From assembly GCA_023248915.1 (NCBI GenBank), contig JAHFDQ010000109.1:1-13107 (forward strand): a stretch of DNA of 13,107 nucleotides, read 5' to 3'. Source of the stretch: Archangiaceae bacterium. GTDB taxonomy: Bacteria > Myxococcota > Myxococcia > Myxococcales > Myxococcaceae. The notes under the pieces were generated by a model. The model saw only the letters and a program-made list of their open reading frames with translations, made no database searches and had not been told where the DNA came from. Within the stretch, counting starts at the first letter, position 1. Every line of letters starts with the position of its first letter. Below, piece by piece: positions 1 to 6,272 of this stretch. A program made the position numbers and the translations under genes.

Positions 1-689
1 GCCTCGACGCGGGCAGTGCCGACGCGGGCTCCGCCACCGACGCGGGCGGTGCCGACGCGGGCTCCACCGCCGACGCGGGCGGTGCCGACGCCGGCGCGGC
101 CGGCGACGCAGGCAGTCCCGATGCGGGGGCTGGCCTCGACGCGGGCAGTGCCGACGCGGGCTCCGCCGCCGATGCGGGCAGTGCCGACGCAGGCTCGACC
201 GTCGACGCGGGCAGTGCCGACGCGGGCTCCGCCGCCGATGCGGGCAGTGCCGACGCAGGCGCGGCCGTCGACGCGGGCGGCTCCGATGCGGGATCTGCCG
301 TCGATGCGGGCGACGTCGACGCGGGCGAAGCCGACGCGGGAGCTACCGTCGACGCGGGCGAAGCCGACGCGGGAGCTACCGTCGACGCGGGCGAAGCCGA
401 CGCGGGAGCTACCGTCGACGCGGGCGAAGCCGACGCGGCAGTTGCCGTCGATGCGGGTGGCGCCGACGCAGGCGCTTCGTCCGCCCCAGACGCGGGAGCT
501 ACACCCGATGCCGGTGCCACCTCGGACGACGGCGGTGGTGCCGAACCGCCCGACGCTGGCGGCTACCGGGACGTAACCTTCAGCACGCAGTCGTGTGGGT
601 GCGCCGACTCTCCGGCCGGCGCCACGTCGCTCGGCCTCTGGAGCCTCTTGGCGCTCCTGGCGCTCCGCCGTCGGCCACCGCGGCCATAG
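1..689 (+). CDS. MYXO-CTERM surface protein with Asp-Ala-Gly repeat tract (5' end missing)
   Basis: The gene enters from the left edge. Its frame reads from base 3 and ends at TAG 687-689, giving 228 visible residues. About the first 180 are a low-complexity tract dominated by DAG triplets (units such as ADAGS, VDAGE, ATVDAG), rich in Asp, Ala, Gly and Ser. After a short linker ending YRDVTFSTQS comes a CGC motif (594-602), a hydrophobic stretch (LGLWSLLALLALR) and an Arg-rich end (RRRPPRP). This Cys, hydrophobic helix, basic-tail layout is that of the MYXO-CTERM sorting signal, which in myxobacteria marks exported proteins for processing and surface display. The DAG tract is probably an extended spacer between an unseen N-terminal domain and the envelope. 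Other frames are also open here because of the GC-rich repeats, but only this frame ends in a recognisable domain. The functional domain is outside the window, so the role is unknown. Confidence 0.85.
   Translation, partial: LDAGSADAGSATDAGGADAGSTADAGGADAGAAGDAGSPDAGAGLDAGSADAGSAADAGSADAGSTVDAGSADAGSAADAGSADAGAAVDAGGSDAGSAVDAGDVDAGEADAGATVDAGEADAGATVDAGEADAGATVDAGEADAAVAVDAGGADAGASSAPDAGATPDAGATSDDGGGAEPPDAGGYRDVTFSTQSCGCADSPAGATSLGLWSLLALLALRRRPPRP
3..530 (+). repeat. DAG-coding low-complexity tract with perfect 33-bp tandem repeats
   Basis: GC-rich degenerate repeats built on a GACGCGGGC (Asp-Ala-Gly) core fill this stretch. The most regular part is three exact copies of a 33-bp unit at 315-347, 348-380 and 381-413, encoding V-D-A-G-E-A-D-A-G-A-T, followed by a diverged fourth copy at 414-446. 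The unit length is a multiple of three, so slippage or unequal crossing-over would lengthen or shorten the protein without a frameshift. There are no unique spacers between copies, so this is coding repeat and not a CRISPR array. Confidence 0.85.
594..686 (+). other. MYXO-CTERM sorting signal (encoded)
   Basis: This segment encodes the last 31 residues of the first gene. It has CGC at its start, a spacer (ADSPAGATS), an apolar helix (LGLWSLLALLAL) and a cluster of arginines just before the stop. The order matches the MYXO-CTERM class of C-terminal protein sorting signals. From knowledge of the family, the Cys is thought to be the processing and attachment point; that is not shown by the sequence itself. 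Confidence 0.8.
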
Positions 690-723
690 GACAGTCCGCA
701 CTCCAGGGCTGTGAGACCCGAGC

Positions 724-1551
724 TCAGGCCAGTTGCCAGCTCACCCAGACCCCGATGACCGCCAGGGCCGCTCCGGTGCCGATGAGCGCCCACTCGAGTT
801 GGTGCACCCAGACTCGCGGAGCCGCCTCTTCGACCGGCGGGCCGGCTTCGACAGCCTCCTCCGGGGGTGGCTCGGGCTTGGCCGGCGCCGGGGTGACGGG
901 GCCGGTGAAGCGGAGCACCGACTGGCCGACCTCGATGACCGCGCCGTCGTCGAGCGGCACTCGGCCCTCCAGCCGCGCGCCGTTCACGTAGGCGCCGTTC
1001 GGGGCGCCCAGGTCTTCCAGCCAGTAGCGCTCGTCCTCGCGCACGACCCGGGCATGGCGGCGCGACACCGAGCGGTCGCGCACCCGGACGTCCACGCCGC
1101 TGCCTCGGCCGATGTCGCAGGAGTCGGAGGCGAGCGGGTAGGTGCGGCCGGCGTCGAGGCCCGACAGGCACACGAGCGTCGCCGCGTTCGATGGAGTGGC
1201 CTCGGCGGCGCCGGTGAGCAGGCTGCGCAGGACGCAGGCGGTGCCGGCCTGGGCTCGGGCCGGGCCCTCTTCGGGTTTCGCCGGCCTGACGAGGTCGATT
1301 CCGTTAGGGAGGGTGACGCGCTCGCCGGGCAGGAGCAGCCGCGCGACGCCAGGAGGGAAGGGCACGTCGCCGACCGAGACCGTCTCGAGCGCACAGAGCG
1401 TCAGCCGCGGGGCGTCGACGGTGAGCTTCAGGAACGACGCTGGCAGCTCGGCGATTCGCACGTCGTCGCCTTCACCGCCTCCGAGGGTCGCCTCGCCATT
1501 GGAGAGCTCCACGGTGGTGCGGTCGCCGCCTTGCCAGATTTCGAGCTCCAC
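724..1551 (-). CDS. FHA-domain protein with C-terminal membrane anchor
   Basis: The protein is 275 residues from a GTG start (1549-1551); the stop is TGA at 724-726. Residues 1-90 form a beta-rich domain (begins VELEIWQGGD, ends with LLLPGERVTLPNGIDL) that looks like the FHA-like N-terminal domains of other myxobacterial signalling proteins. Residues about 125-217 are a full FHA domain with the key elements IGR (147-149), SVSRRHA (161-167) and NGAYVNG (185-191), so phosphothreonine binding is expected. A Pro/Glu-rich linker (218-247) leads to one membrane helix at about 254-272, three residues from the end. This predicts a tail-anchored protein with the FHA domain in the cytoplasm, probably acting in Ser/Thr-kinase signalling. 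The start is uncertain: no clear ribosome-binding site precedes the GTG, and an in-frame TTG lies upstream near 1593. It is divergent from the 1723 gene. Its partner is unknown. Confidence 0.85.
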   Translation of the reverse strand: MELEIWQGGDRTTVELSNGEATLGGGEGDDVRIAELPASFLKLTVDAPRLTLCALETVSVGDVPFPPGVARLLLPGERVTLPNGIDLVRPAKPEEGPARAQAGTACVLRSLLTGAAEATPSNAATLVCLSGLDAGRTYPLASDSCDIGRGSGVDVRVRDRSVSRRHARVVREDERYWLEDLGAPNGAYVNGARLEGRVPLDDGAVIEVGQSVLRFTGPVTPAPAKPEPPPEEAVEAGPPVEEAAPRVWVHQLEWALIGTGAALAVIGVWVSWQLA

Positions 1552-1704
1552 GGCCGGGGGGTCTGAGCAAGCCCGGTGCCTCGCCAACCCCTCGGAACCG
1601 CTGGCACGAGGTTCCGCCCGAGTCCCGAGTCGGGGAGCGCCGTCCTCCTGACCGGACCGGGCCGAGGCTGATTTTCCCTCGCGCTGAACCGCGCACACCT
1701 CGCG

Positions 1705-1710
1705 TAGTAT
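1705..1710 (+). promoter_or_regulatory. Possible -10 element for the 1723 lipoprotein gene
   Basis: TAGTAT at 1705-1710 matches the bacterial -10 consensus well (TATAAT) within GC-rich surroundings. No convincing -35 is seen at 16-18 bases upstream (CTGAAC at 1684 is at 15). If used, transcription would begin around 1716-1718, only a few bases before the ATG at 1723, which also lacks a visible ribosome-binding site. Tentative. Confidence 0.3.
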
Positions 1711-1722
1711 GCGCGCCTCTCG

Positions 1723-2955
1723 ATGAAGACCCCTTCGCGCTCCTTTAGGTTCGGCTGGGTTGGACTGCTCGTGGCGGTCGCGCCCCTCGGGTGCCGGGAC
1801 GAGCAGGCGGGCCCGAAGCCCCGCGCAGCCGCTTCGAGTGCGCCCGCGGCCCCGGCGGGGCCCCGCACCCTCGACACCGTTCCGTCCGACCTGACCTTCC
1901 GGAGCGGCGCCACCTGGGCCGGAGGCGCCATCGTCTACCTGGGCACTAGAGTTTCTCCCCCCGACGCGCGCCCGGGCCAGGTGGTGCAGCTTGCGCACTA
2001 CTTCGTCGCGCTCCGGGCCGCGCCGCAGGGCTTCCAATTCTTCACGCACATCATCGACGCCGACACCGGCCAGATGCTGCTGAACGTCGATCACGAGCCA
2101 CAGGGGGGCGCGGCTCCTCTGGCGTCGTGGCCGGTCAACAAGGTCATCGAGGACACCCACACGGTGAATCTCCCCGCCGTCCCGGGCCGCCTTCGGGTGG
2201 GGCTGGGCTTCTGGCAGGGCCAGGGGCGGCTGTCGGTCGACAGCCCCGAGGCGCACGACGGCCAGCACCAGATGCTGGGCCCCATCTTCGGCAAGGAACC
2301 GCCGAAGTTGCCCGAGTACGAGACGGTGCGCACCGCCAAGCCTCCGGTGATGGACGGCACCCTGGACGACCCGGTCTGGCAGAAGGCGGCCGTGGCCGAG
2401 CTGGTGCAGAGCTTCGACGGCCGGCCGACGACGCTCCGCACCACCTTCCGGATTCTCTGGGACGACAAGCACCTCTACGTCGGCTTCGACAGCGAAGACC
2501 CCGACGTCTGGGGCACCCTGATGAAGCACGACGAGGCCATCTACAACGAAGAGGTCGTCGAGGTGTTCCTCGACGCCGACGCCGACGGAAACACCTACAA
2601 CGAGCTCGAGCTCTCCCCGAACAACGTCACCTTCGACGCCAGCTTCGTCAAGCGCCGCTCGGACTTGCCCACCGCCATCGCCTGGGAATCGGGCATGAAG
2701 ACGGCGGTCCGGGTGCGCGGCACGGTGAACAACCCCGCCGACCGCGATCAGGGGTGGACCGGCGAGATGCAGATTCCGTTCGCCTCGCTGACCGCGGTGC
2801 CCAACGTCCCGCCGAAGCCAGGCGACCGCTGGCGCTTCAACGCCTACCGGCTCGAGCACCTCGAGCGCCGCCAGGTCGAGGGTCAGGCCTTCTCGCCGCT
2901 CTTCGTGGGCGACTTCCACAACCTGCCGCGCTTCGGCTGGCTGGTCTTCAAGTAG
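1723..2955 (+). CDS. Exported lipoprotein-like protein with C-terminal CBM9-like domain
   Basis: The protein has 410 residues. The N-terminus has basic residues, an apolar stretch (WVGLLVAVAPLG) and Cys24, followed by an Ala/Pro-rich linker (about 30-50). This suggests a lipoprotein signal, although the lipobox (APLGC) is atypical with Pro at -3. Residues about 60-175 form a beta domain with FFTHIIDADTG, DHEPQGGAAP and a W..NKVIEDTH motif; this pattern is seen in ligand-binding or glycan-associated extracellular domains. Residues about 205-410 match the family 9 carbohydrate-binding-like fold: VMDGTLDDPVW (209-219), LYVGFDSEDPDVW (251-263), EEVVEVFLDADADGN (276-290), ELELSPNNVTFDASF and a C-terminal GWTGEMQIPFASL. 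It is probably a periplasmic or outer-membrane sugar or ligand binder; the substrate is unknown. No catalytic motif is seen. Its 3' end overlaps the convergent toxin gene by 8 bp. Confidence 0.85.
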   Translation: MKTPSRSFRFGWVGLLVAVAPLGCRDEQAGPKPRAAASSAPAAPAGPRTLDTVPSDLTFRSGATWAGGAIVYLGTRVSPPDARPGQVVQLAHYFVALRAAPQGFQFFTHIIDADTGQMLLNVDHEPQGGAAPLASWPVNKVIEDTHTVNLPAVPGRLRVGLGFWQGQGRLSVDSPEAHDGQHQMLGPIFGKEPPKLPEYETVRTAKPPVMDGTLDDPVWQKAAVAELVQSFDGRPTTLRTTFRILWDDKHLYVGFDSEDPDVWGTLMKHDEAIYNEEVVEVFLDADADGNTYNELELSPNNVTFDASFVKRRSDLPTAIAWESGMKTAVRVRGTVNNPADRDQGWTGEMQIPFASLTAVPNVPPKPGDRWRFNAYRLEHLERRQVEGQAFSPLFVGDFHNLPRFGWLVFK

Positions 2956-3379
2956 CTGGGCCGTCCGGCGGCAACATCGTGAAGCCCTTGTTTCCGGGTA
3001 GGCGGTAGGTGGTGAAGTCTCGCCGGTCGAGCGTCAGAATCTCCGAGACTTCCAATTCCTCGGCGGCGACCACGAGGAGCGCGTCGACCAGGTCCATGCG
3101 CCGGGCCTCGAACCTCGCGAGCAGCTCGAGGGCACGCACCAACCGAGCTGGGGTAGCCGGAAACACTTCGGTACCCGTCGAGAGGACGAGCTCGATGGCC
3201 CGGCGTTGCCCCAACGGCACCTTGCGCAGCAGGTGACACGCTTCGACCAGTACGCCCTCGACGGTGATCAGGCGCGCTCGAAGCGATGCCAGGGCGGCGA
3301 CGCAGCGTTCATGGTCGCGATCTCGCCGGTTGACCAGCGCAATGACGACGCCGGTGTCCAGCAGAATTCGTCTAGCCAC
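2948..3379 (-). CDS. PIN-domain toxin (VapC-like ribonuclease)
   Basis: This 143-residue protein is a single PIN domain, the metal-dependent RNase fold of VapC toxins. It shows ILLDTGVVIAL at the N-terminus with Asp8, VLVEAC with Glu46, MDLVDALL with Asp99 and EILTLDRRDF with Asp118 and Asp121. These supply the acidic residues expected for Mg2+/Mn2+ binding, so the enzyme appears intact. VapC toxins usually cut tRNA or rRNA to stop growth; the target here cannot be read. The GTG start (3377-3379) lies inside the end of the antitoxin gene (8-bp overlap) and has only a weak AGG upstream. This suggests translation coupled to the antitoxin, as is common for toxin-antitoxin pairs. Its stop overlaps the end of the convergent lipoprotein gene. 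Confidence 0.9.
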   Translation of the reverse strand: MARRILLDTGVVIALVNRRDRDHERCVAALASLRARLITVEGVLVEACHLLRKVPLGQRRAIELVLSTGTEVFPATPARLVRALELLARFEARRMDLVDALLVVAAEELEVSEILTLDRRDFTTYRLPGNKGFTMLPPDGPAT

Positions 3380-3647
3380 GGGACCTGGGAGCCCAGTGCT
3401 CGAGCGCCTTCTCGGCGTCTCGCCCGTGGGGGACTTTGGTGCTGCTCACGCTCCCGATGCCCCGTCGCCCGAGCTCGAAAAGGGTTGGCCCCGTGTCCAC
3501 CTCGGCCTCACCCAGCTCACGCTGAAGGAGCGAGCGGACGAGCGCCGATGGGGTCTCGCCACGCTCCCGGGCGCGTCGGCCGAGCCTGCGCTGCAGCGGC
3601 GCCGAAAGCCGAATCGTCAATGAGGTCTTCAGCGTCTTTCGCTTCAT
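3372..3647 (-). CDS. Ribbon-helix-helix antitoxin (CopG/VapB-like)
   Basis: The 91-residue protein starts with MKRKTLKTSLTIRLSAPLQ; its basic N-terminal half fits a ribbon-helix-helix DNA-binding domain. The beta strand is at about 8-14 (TSLTIRL), helix 1 at 17-29 and helix 2 at 33-44 (PSALVRSLLQREL). Residues 45-91 (containing TLFELGRRGIGSV) resemble the flexible toxin-binding tails of such antitoxins. It lies directly upstream of the PIN toxin and overlaps it by 8 bp. The likely role is to neutralise the toxin and, with it, repress the shared promoter by binding the palindrome at 3650-3662. The ATG is the first possible codon after that operator. RHH antitoxins pair with several toxin classes, but the PIN neighbour makes this a VapBC-type module. 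Confidence 0.88.
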   Translation of the reverse strand: MKRKTLKTSLTIRLSAPLQRRLGRRARERGETPSALVRSLLQRELGEAEVDTGPTLFELGRRGIGSVSSTKVPHGRDAEKALEHWAPRSRG

Positions 3648-3649
3648 GT

Positions 3650-3662
3650 CTTACAAGGTAAG
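3650..3662. promoter_or_regulatory. Palindromic operator candidate of the toxin-antitoxin operon
   Basis: CTTACAAGGTAAG is an inverted repeat with perfect 5-bp arms (CTTAC/GTAAG) around a 3-bp centre. It sits 2 bp upstream of the antitoxin ATG and overlaps the proposed -10 element. RHH antitoxins usually autoregulate by binding such short palindromes, so binding here would block RNA polymerase directly. Confidence 0.6.
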
Positions 3663-3684
3663 GCACGCCTCGCGCGCGTGTCAA
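3655..3684 (-). promoter_or_regulatory. Promoter of the toxin-antitoxin operon (probably leaderless)
   Basis: On the minus strand TTGACA (3684 to 3679, a perfect -35) is followed after 18 bp by TACCTT (3660 to 3655), which keeps the three most conserved -10 positions. The expected start point, 6-8 bases further on, falls at about 3647-3649, essentially on the ATG at 3647. No Shine-Dalgarno sequence fits in the remaining space, so a leaderless mRNA is predicted. The promoter occupies the 39-bp gap after comEC. Confidence 0.6.
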
Positions 3685-3686
3685 AC

Positions 3687-6122
3687 CTACTGCGCCCGGG
3701 CCTCGGCGGGCACCGGCGCCGGAACCTGTAGTTCGGACCTCGGGTGGAACGTCTCGACCTTCACGTCGTGCCCGTCGCTGGTGAAGCGGACGGCCCCGTC
3801 CAGGTCGGTCCGGTAGCACCTCGCGCCGACGTCCAGGTATCGCTCGACCGCTTCCTCATGCGGAAAGCCGAACCGGTTGTGGTGGCCGACGCAGAAGACG
3901 ACGAATCGCGGGCGCGTCGCTTCGACGAAGCGCCGGGTCGACGACAGCCGAGAGCCGTGGTGGGGCGCCTTCAACACGGTGATGGGCCCCGGGTCGAGCG
4001 TTTCTTCGGCGGCTTCCTGCACGTCGCCCGGCAAGAGGAAGGTCACCTCGCCGTGCCGGGCGCGCAGCACCACGCTCTGGTCGTTCACCGCCTGGAGGAG
4101 AATCCGGTCGCGCGGCGGCCCCAGCACCTCGATCTGCGCTTCCCCCAGGGCCAGCGGCGGGTGTCCCGCCTCGACGTGCTCGACCTCGGCCGTCGGCGCG
4201 GCGTCGATCACCGCTTGCGTCAGCTCGCCGGGTAGCGTCCCCGCACCGAGCCACAACCGCTCGGCCGGCACCAGCGAGAGCGCCGAGGCGAGGCCCAGCG
4301 CGTGGTCCGGGTGAGGGTGAGACAGCACCGCCAGCTTCAATCGCCCGATGCCGCGCTGCCGCAGGTAGGGCAGGACGAAGCGGGCGCCCGTGTCGGCTCC
4401 GTCTTGCACGCCGCCACCGTCGATGAGGGCGTGCTGTCCCCGCGACGACAGCACCACTGAGTCGCCCTGGCCCACCGCCAGGAAGGTGACTTCCAGCCCG
4501 GGGGTAGGGAACAGGGCGGGGCCGGCGAGGGCAATCGCCGCCACGGCGGGCGCGAGCACCGCCCCCCACCTCCATCGGCCGCGCCCCAGGGCGAACAGGC
4601 CCAGCCCCGCATAGTAGAGCGCCGCCGGGCCCGGGGTGAGCGCCGGGACCGGCCACGACGCGCCTGGCAGCGAGGCGAAGAACCGCGCCGCCTCGACCAG
4701 CCCCTGCGACGCCCACGTTCCCAGCCAGAGCACCGGCGTGGCCAAGGCCGGCAGCGCCACGTCGAGCGCCGCGCCGCCCGCGGCCAGCCCGGTCAGCACG
4801 CCGCACAGCGGGAGCACCACTATGTTGGACACCAGCCCGGCCAGGCTGAGCCGGTGGAAGGCAGCGGCGATGAGGGGCGCTCCGGCGGCGGTCACCGCGA
4901 CGCTGGCGCAGAACGTCTGTAGCGCCGCCTCGCGTGCCTTCTGGGCGAGGAAGCCGAGGCGCGACTTCGTAGCGGGGTCGGGCCGCGGCACCGGCACCTC
5001 CCCCCGTAGCGCCGGCGAAAGGACGATGAGCGAGGCCACCGCGAGGAACGACAGTTGGCTCGACAGGTCCGCCACGCACGCGGGGTCGACCGCCACCACG
5101 GCGATGGCCGCGAGCGCCAGGCCGTTCAGGGCGTCGCTCTGCTTCCACAGGGCGAGCCCGCCGAGGAAGACGGTCGCCATCACCGCGGAACGCACCGCGG
5201 GCGGCTGGCTGCCGGTGTAGACGACGTAGGCCCAGACGAGCGGCACCGTGAGCGGCGCGGCCACCCGTCGCGCGTCCACGCTCCGAAACGTCCTCCCGGC
5301 GCGCACCGCCGCGAACCTCAACGCTCCGAGCGCCAGGAGCGCCAGCGCCGCCACGTGCAGCCCGCTCACCGAAAGGATGTGGGCGAGCCCGCTCCGGGCG
5401 AAGGCGTCTTCGAGCTCGTCCCCCAGCGTGGCCCGGAGCCCCGCAGCGAGGGTGAGGTACAGCGAGGCTGCTTCTTCCGACGGCGCGAGGGCGCCCACCC
5501 GCTTGGCCAGCCCAGACCGGGCCTCGGCCAGCCACCTCTGCCCGGTGGAAGCCGGCGACAGCACCGCCATCCGCGCGACGTCGAAGCTGCCGGAGAAGGC
5601 GACGGCGCGCCTCTTCCTGGGCCCCGCCGCATCGCTCTGGCCCCAGTTGGCGGTGTCTTCCGTCGGCTTCAGCCGGGCGAGCACCAGCACGCGCTGGCCG
5701 GGCAGCAGCGCCGAGTCGTCGCGGGTGTAGAGATGCGCCCGAAAGCGCACTTGGGGCGGTTCGAGATCGGGCGCGCGCGAGGCCGCCAGGGTGACTCGCG
5801 TCGAGCCGTCGAGATCGTCGACTTCCTCGACTTCGCCCTCGATCCGGGCAGTTCCCCCTTCGGCGAGGTCCGGTGGAACTCGGGTCGCCCCTTCCAGTGT
5901 CGAAAGCCCTGCGCCGAGCGAGATGGCGGCGCCGAGCAGGCACAGATGAGCCCCGGAACGCCGCGAAAACACGAAGGAAACTGCCAAGAGGCCGCAGGCG
6001 GAGCCGATCAGCGCGAAGGCCGGAACGCTGGCGTTGGGGTGGAGGAACGCACCCACCACAATGCCTACCGCAGGGAAGAACGCCGGTCGCGCGCCCAGGT
6101 CGCTCCATCGGAATCGGTCCAC
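3687..6122 (-). CDS. comEC: ComEC/Rec2 DNA-uptake channel protein
   Basis: The gene encodes a full-length ComEC of 811 residues, the inner-membrane protein that carries single-stranded DNA into the cytoplasm during natural transformation. Order: N-terminal membrane helices and an OB-like soluble domain (DUF4131 type, about 85-185), then the polytopic Competence domain with HILSVSGLHV (248-257), PPAVRS (307-312) and many apolar helices to about 540. A C-terminal metallo-beta-lactamase-like domain follows, with FLAVGQGD (547-554), SHPHPDH (601-607), LPGD (697-700) and KAPHHGS (718-724). The metal-ligand motif H.H.DH is intact, so nuclease activity is plausible. I chose the GTG at 6120-6122 because GAGGGGGG lies 9-10 bases upstream; a GTG at 6147-6149 would add nine residues but has no ribosome-binding site. 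It is divergent from cdnL, and no other com gene is visible. Confidence 0.93.
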   Translation of the reverse strand: MDRFRWSDLGARPAFFPAVGIVVGAFLHPNASVPAFALIGSACGLLAVSFVFSRRSGAHLCLLGAAISLGAGLSTLEGATRVPPDLAEGGTARIEGEVEEVDDLDGSTRVTLAASRAPDLEPPQVRFRAHLYTRDDSALLPGQRVLVLARLKPTEDTANWGQSDAAGPRKRRAVAFSGSFDVARMAVLSPASTGQRWLAEARSGLAKRVGALAPSEEAASLYLTLAAGLRATLGDELEDAFARSGLAHILSVSGLHVAALALLALGALRFAAVRAGRTFRSVDARRVAAPLTVPLVWAYVVYTGSQPPAVRSAVMATVFLGGLALWKQSDALNGLALAAIAVVAVDPACVADLSSQLSFLAVASLIVLSPALRGEVPVPRPDPATKSRLGFLAQKAREAALQTFCASVAVTAAGAPLIAAAFHRLSLAGLVSNIVVLPLCGVLTGLAAGGAALDVALPALATPVLWLGTWASQGLVEAARFFASLPGASWPVPALTPGPAALYYAGLGLFALGRGRWRWGAVLAPAVAAIALAGPALFPTPGLEVTFLAVGQGDSVVLSSRGQHALIDGGGVQDGADTGARFVLPYLRQRGIGRLKLAVLSHPHPDHALGLASALSLVPAERLWLGAGTLPGELTQAVIDAAPTAEVEHVEAGHPPLALGEAQIEVLGPPRDRILLQAVNDQSVVLRARHGEVTFLLPGDVQEAAEETLDPGPITVLKAPHHGSRLSSTRRFVEATRPRFVVFCVGHHNRFGFPHEEAVERYLDVGARCYRTDLDGAVRFTSDGHDVKVETFHPRSELQVPAPVPAEARAQ

Positions 6123-6172
6123 GCCCACACCCCCCTCAACCCCAACCACCCGAAACCAGGTACGAAGGGGTC

Positions 6173-6202
6173 ACGCTAGCCCTGGCAGCCACACTGAGTC
6201 AA
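6173..6202 (-). promoter_or_regulatory. Candidate comEC promoter
   Basis: On the minus strand TTGACT (6202 to 6197) is followed after 18 bp by TAGCGT (6178 to 6173). The -35 matches five of six consensus positions and the -10 keeps the key T, A and final T. Predicted transcription would start near 6166, leaving a leader of about 40 bases before the GTG at 6122. This -35 box is only 10 bp from the -35 of the divergent cdnL promoter. Confidence 0.45.
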
Positions 6203-6212
6203 GGCCAGAAGA

Positions 6213-6241
6213 TTGAGAAAGCGTGTAGGTTGTGGTAAGTA
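6213..6241 (+). promoter_or_regulatory. Candidate cdnL promoter with extended -10
   Basis: TTGAGA (6213-6218) is followed after 17 bp by TAAGTA (6236-6241), with TGG immediately before the -10, which gives an extended -10 (TGn). Predicted transcription would start near 6248 and leave a leader of about 25 bases that contains the Shine-Dalgarno sequence. The arrangement fits a housekeeping-sigma promoter for a constitutively needed gene. Confidence 0.5.
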
Positions 6242-6257
6242 TTCAAAAAGCATCCCC

Positions 6258-6264
6258 AAGGAGG
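6258..6264 (+). promoter_or_regulatory. Strong Shine-Dalgarno sequence fixing the cdnL start
   Basis: AAGGAGG lies 8 bases before the GTG at 6273-6275. It is the best ribosome-binding site in the window. It fixes the CdnL start at VQTSFKTGDK and rules out the in-frame TTG at 6213, which would add 20 residues unlike the family and overlap the promoter. Confidence 0.85.
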
Positions 6265-6272
6265 CTTCACGA

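Noticed and set aside
1..530. CRISPR-like regular repeats
   Set aside because: The repeats are contiguous, degenerate and coding, with no unique spacers.
16..576. Open frame rich in PTRA/PSTRA repeats on the plus strand
   Set aside because: It is a frame shift of the DAG tract. Only the frame ending at 689 leads into a MYXO-CTERM tail; this one has no recognisable domain.
690..723. Terminator between the convergent genes ending at 689 and 724
   Set aside because: No stable hairpin with a T run is visible in these 34 bases.
1552..2919. Long upstream extension of the minus-strand FHA frame
   Set aside because: It is antisense to the CBM9-like lipoprotein gene, has biased composition without domains, and the conserved FHA protein begins at about 1551.
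6123..6149. Upstream GTG giving comEC nine more residues
   Set aside because: No ribosome-binding site precedes it, whereas GAGGGGGG sits correctly before the GTG at 6122. It cannot be fully excluded.
6213..6272. In-frame TTG start 20 codons upstream of the cdnL GTG
   Set aside because: The extra residues (RKRVGCGKYSKS) are not typical of CdnL, they overlap the promoter, and AAGGAGG points to the GTG at 6273.
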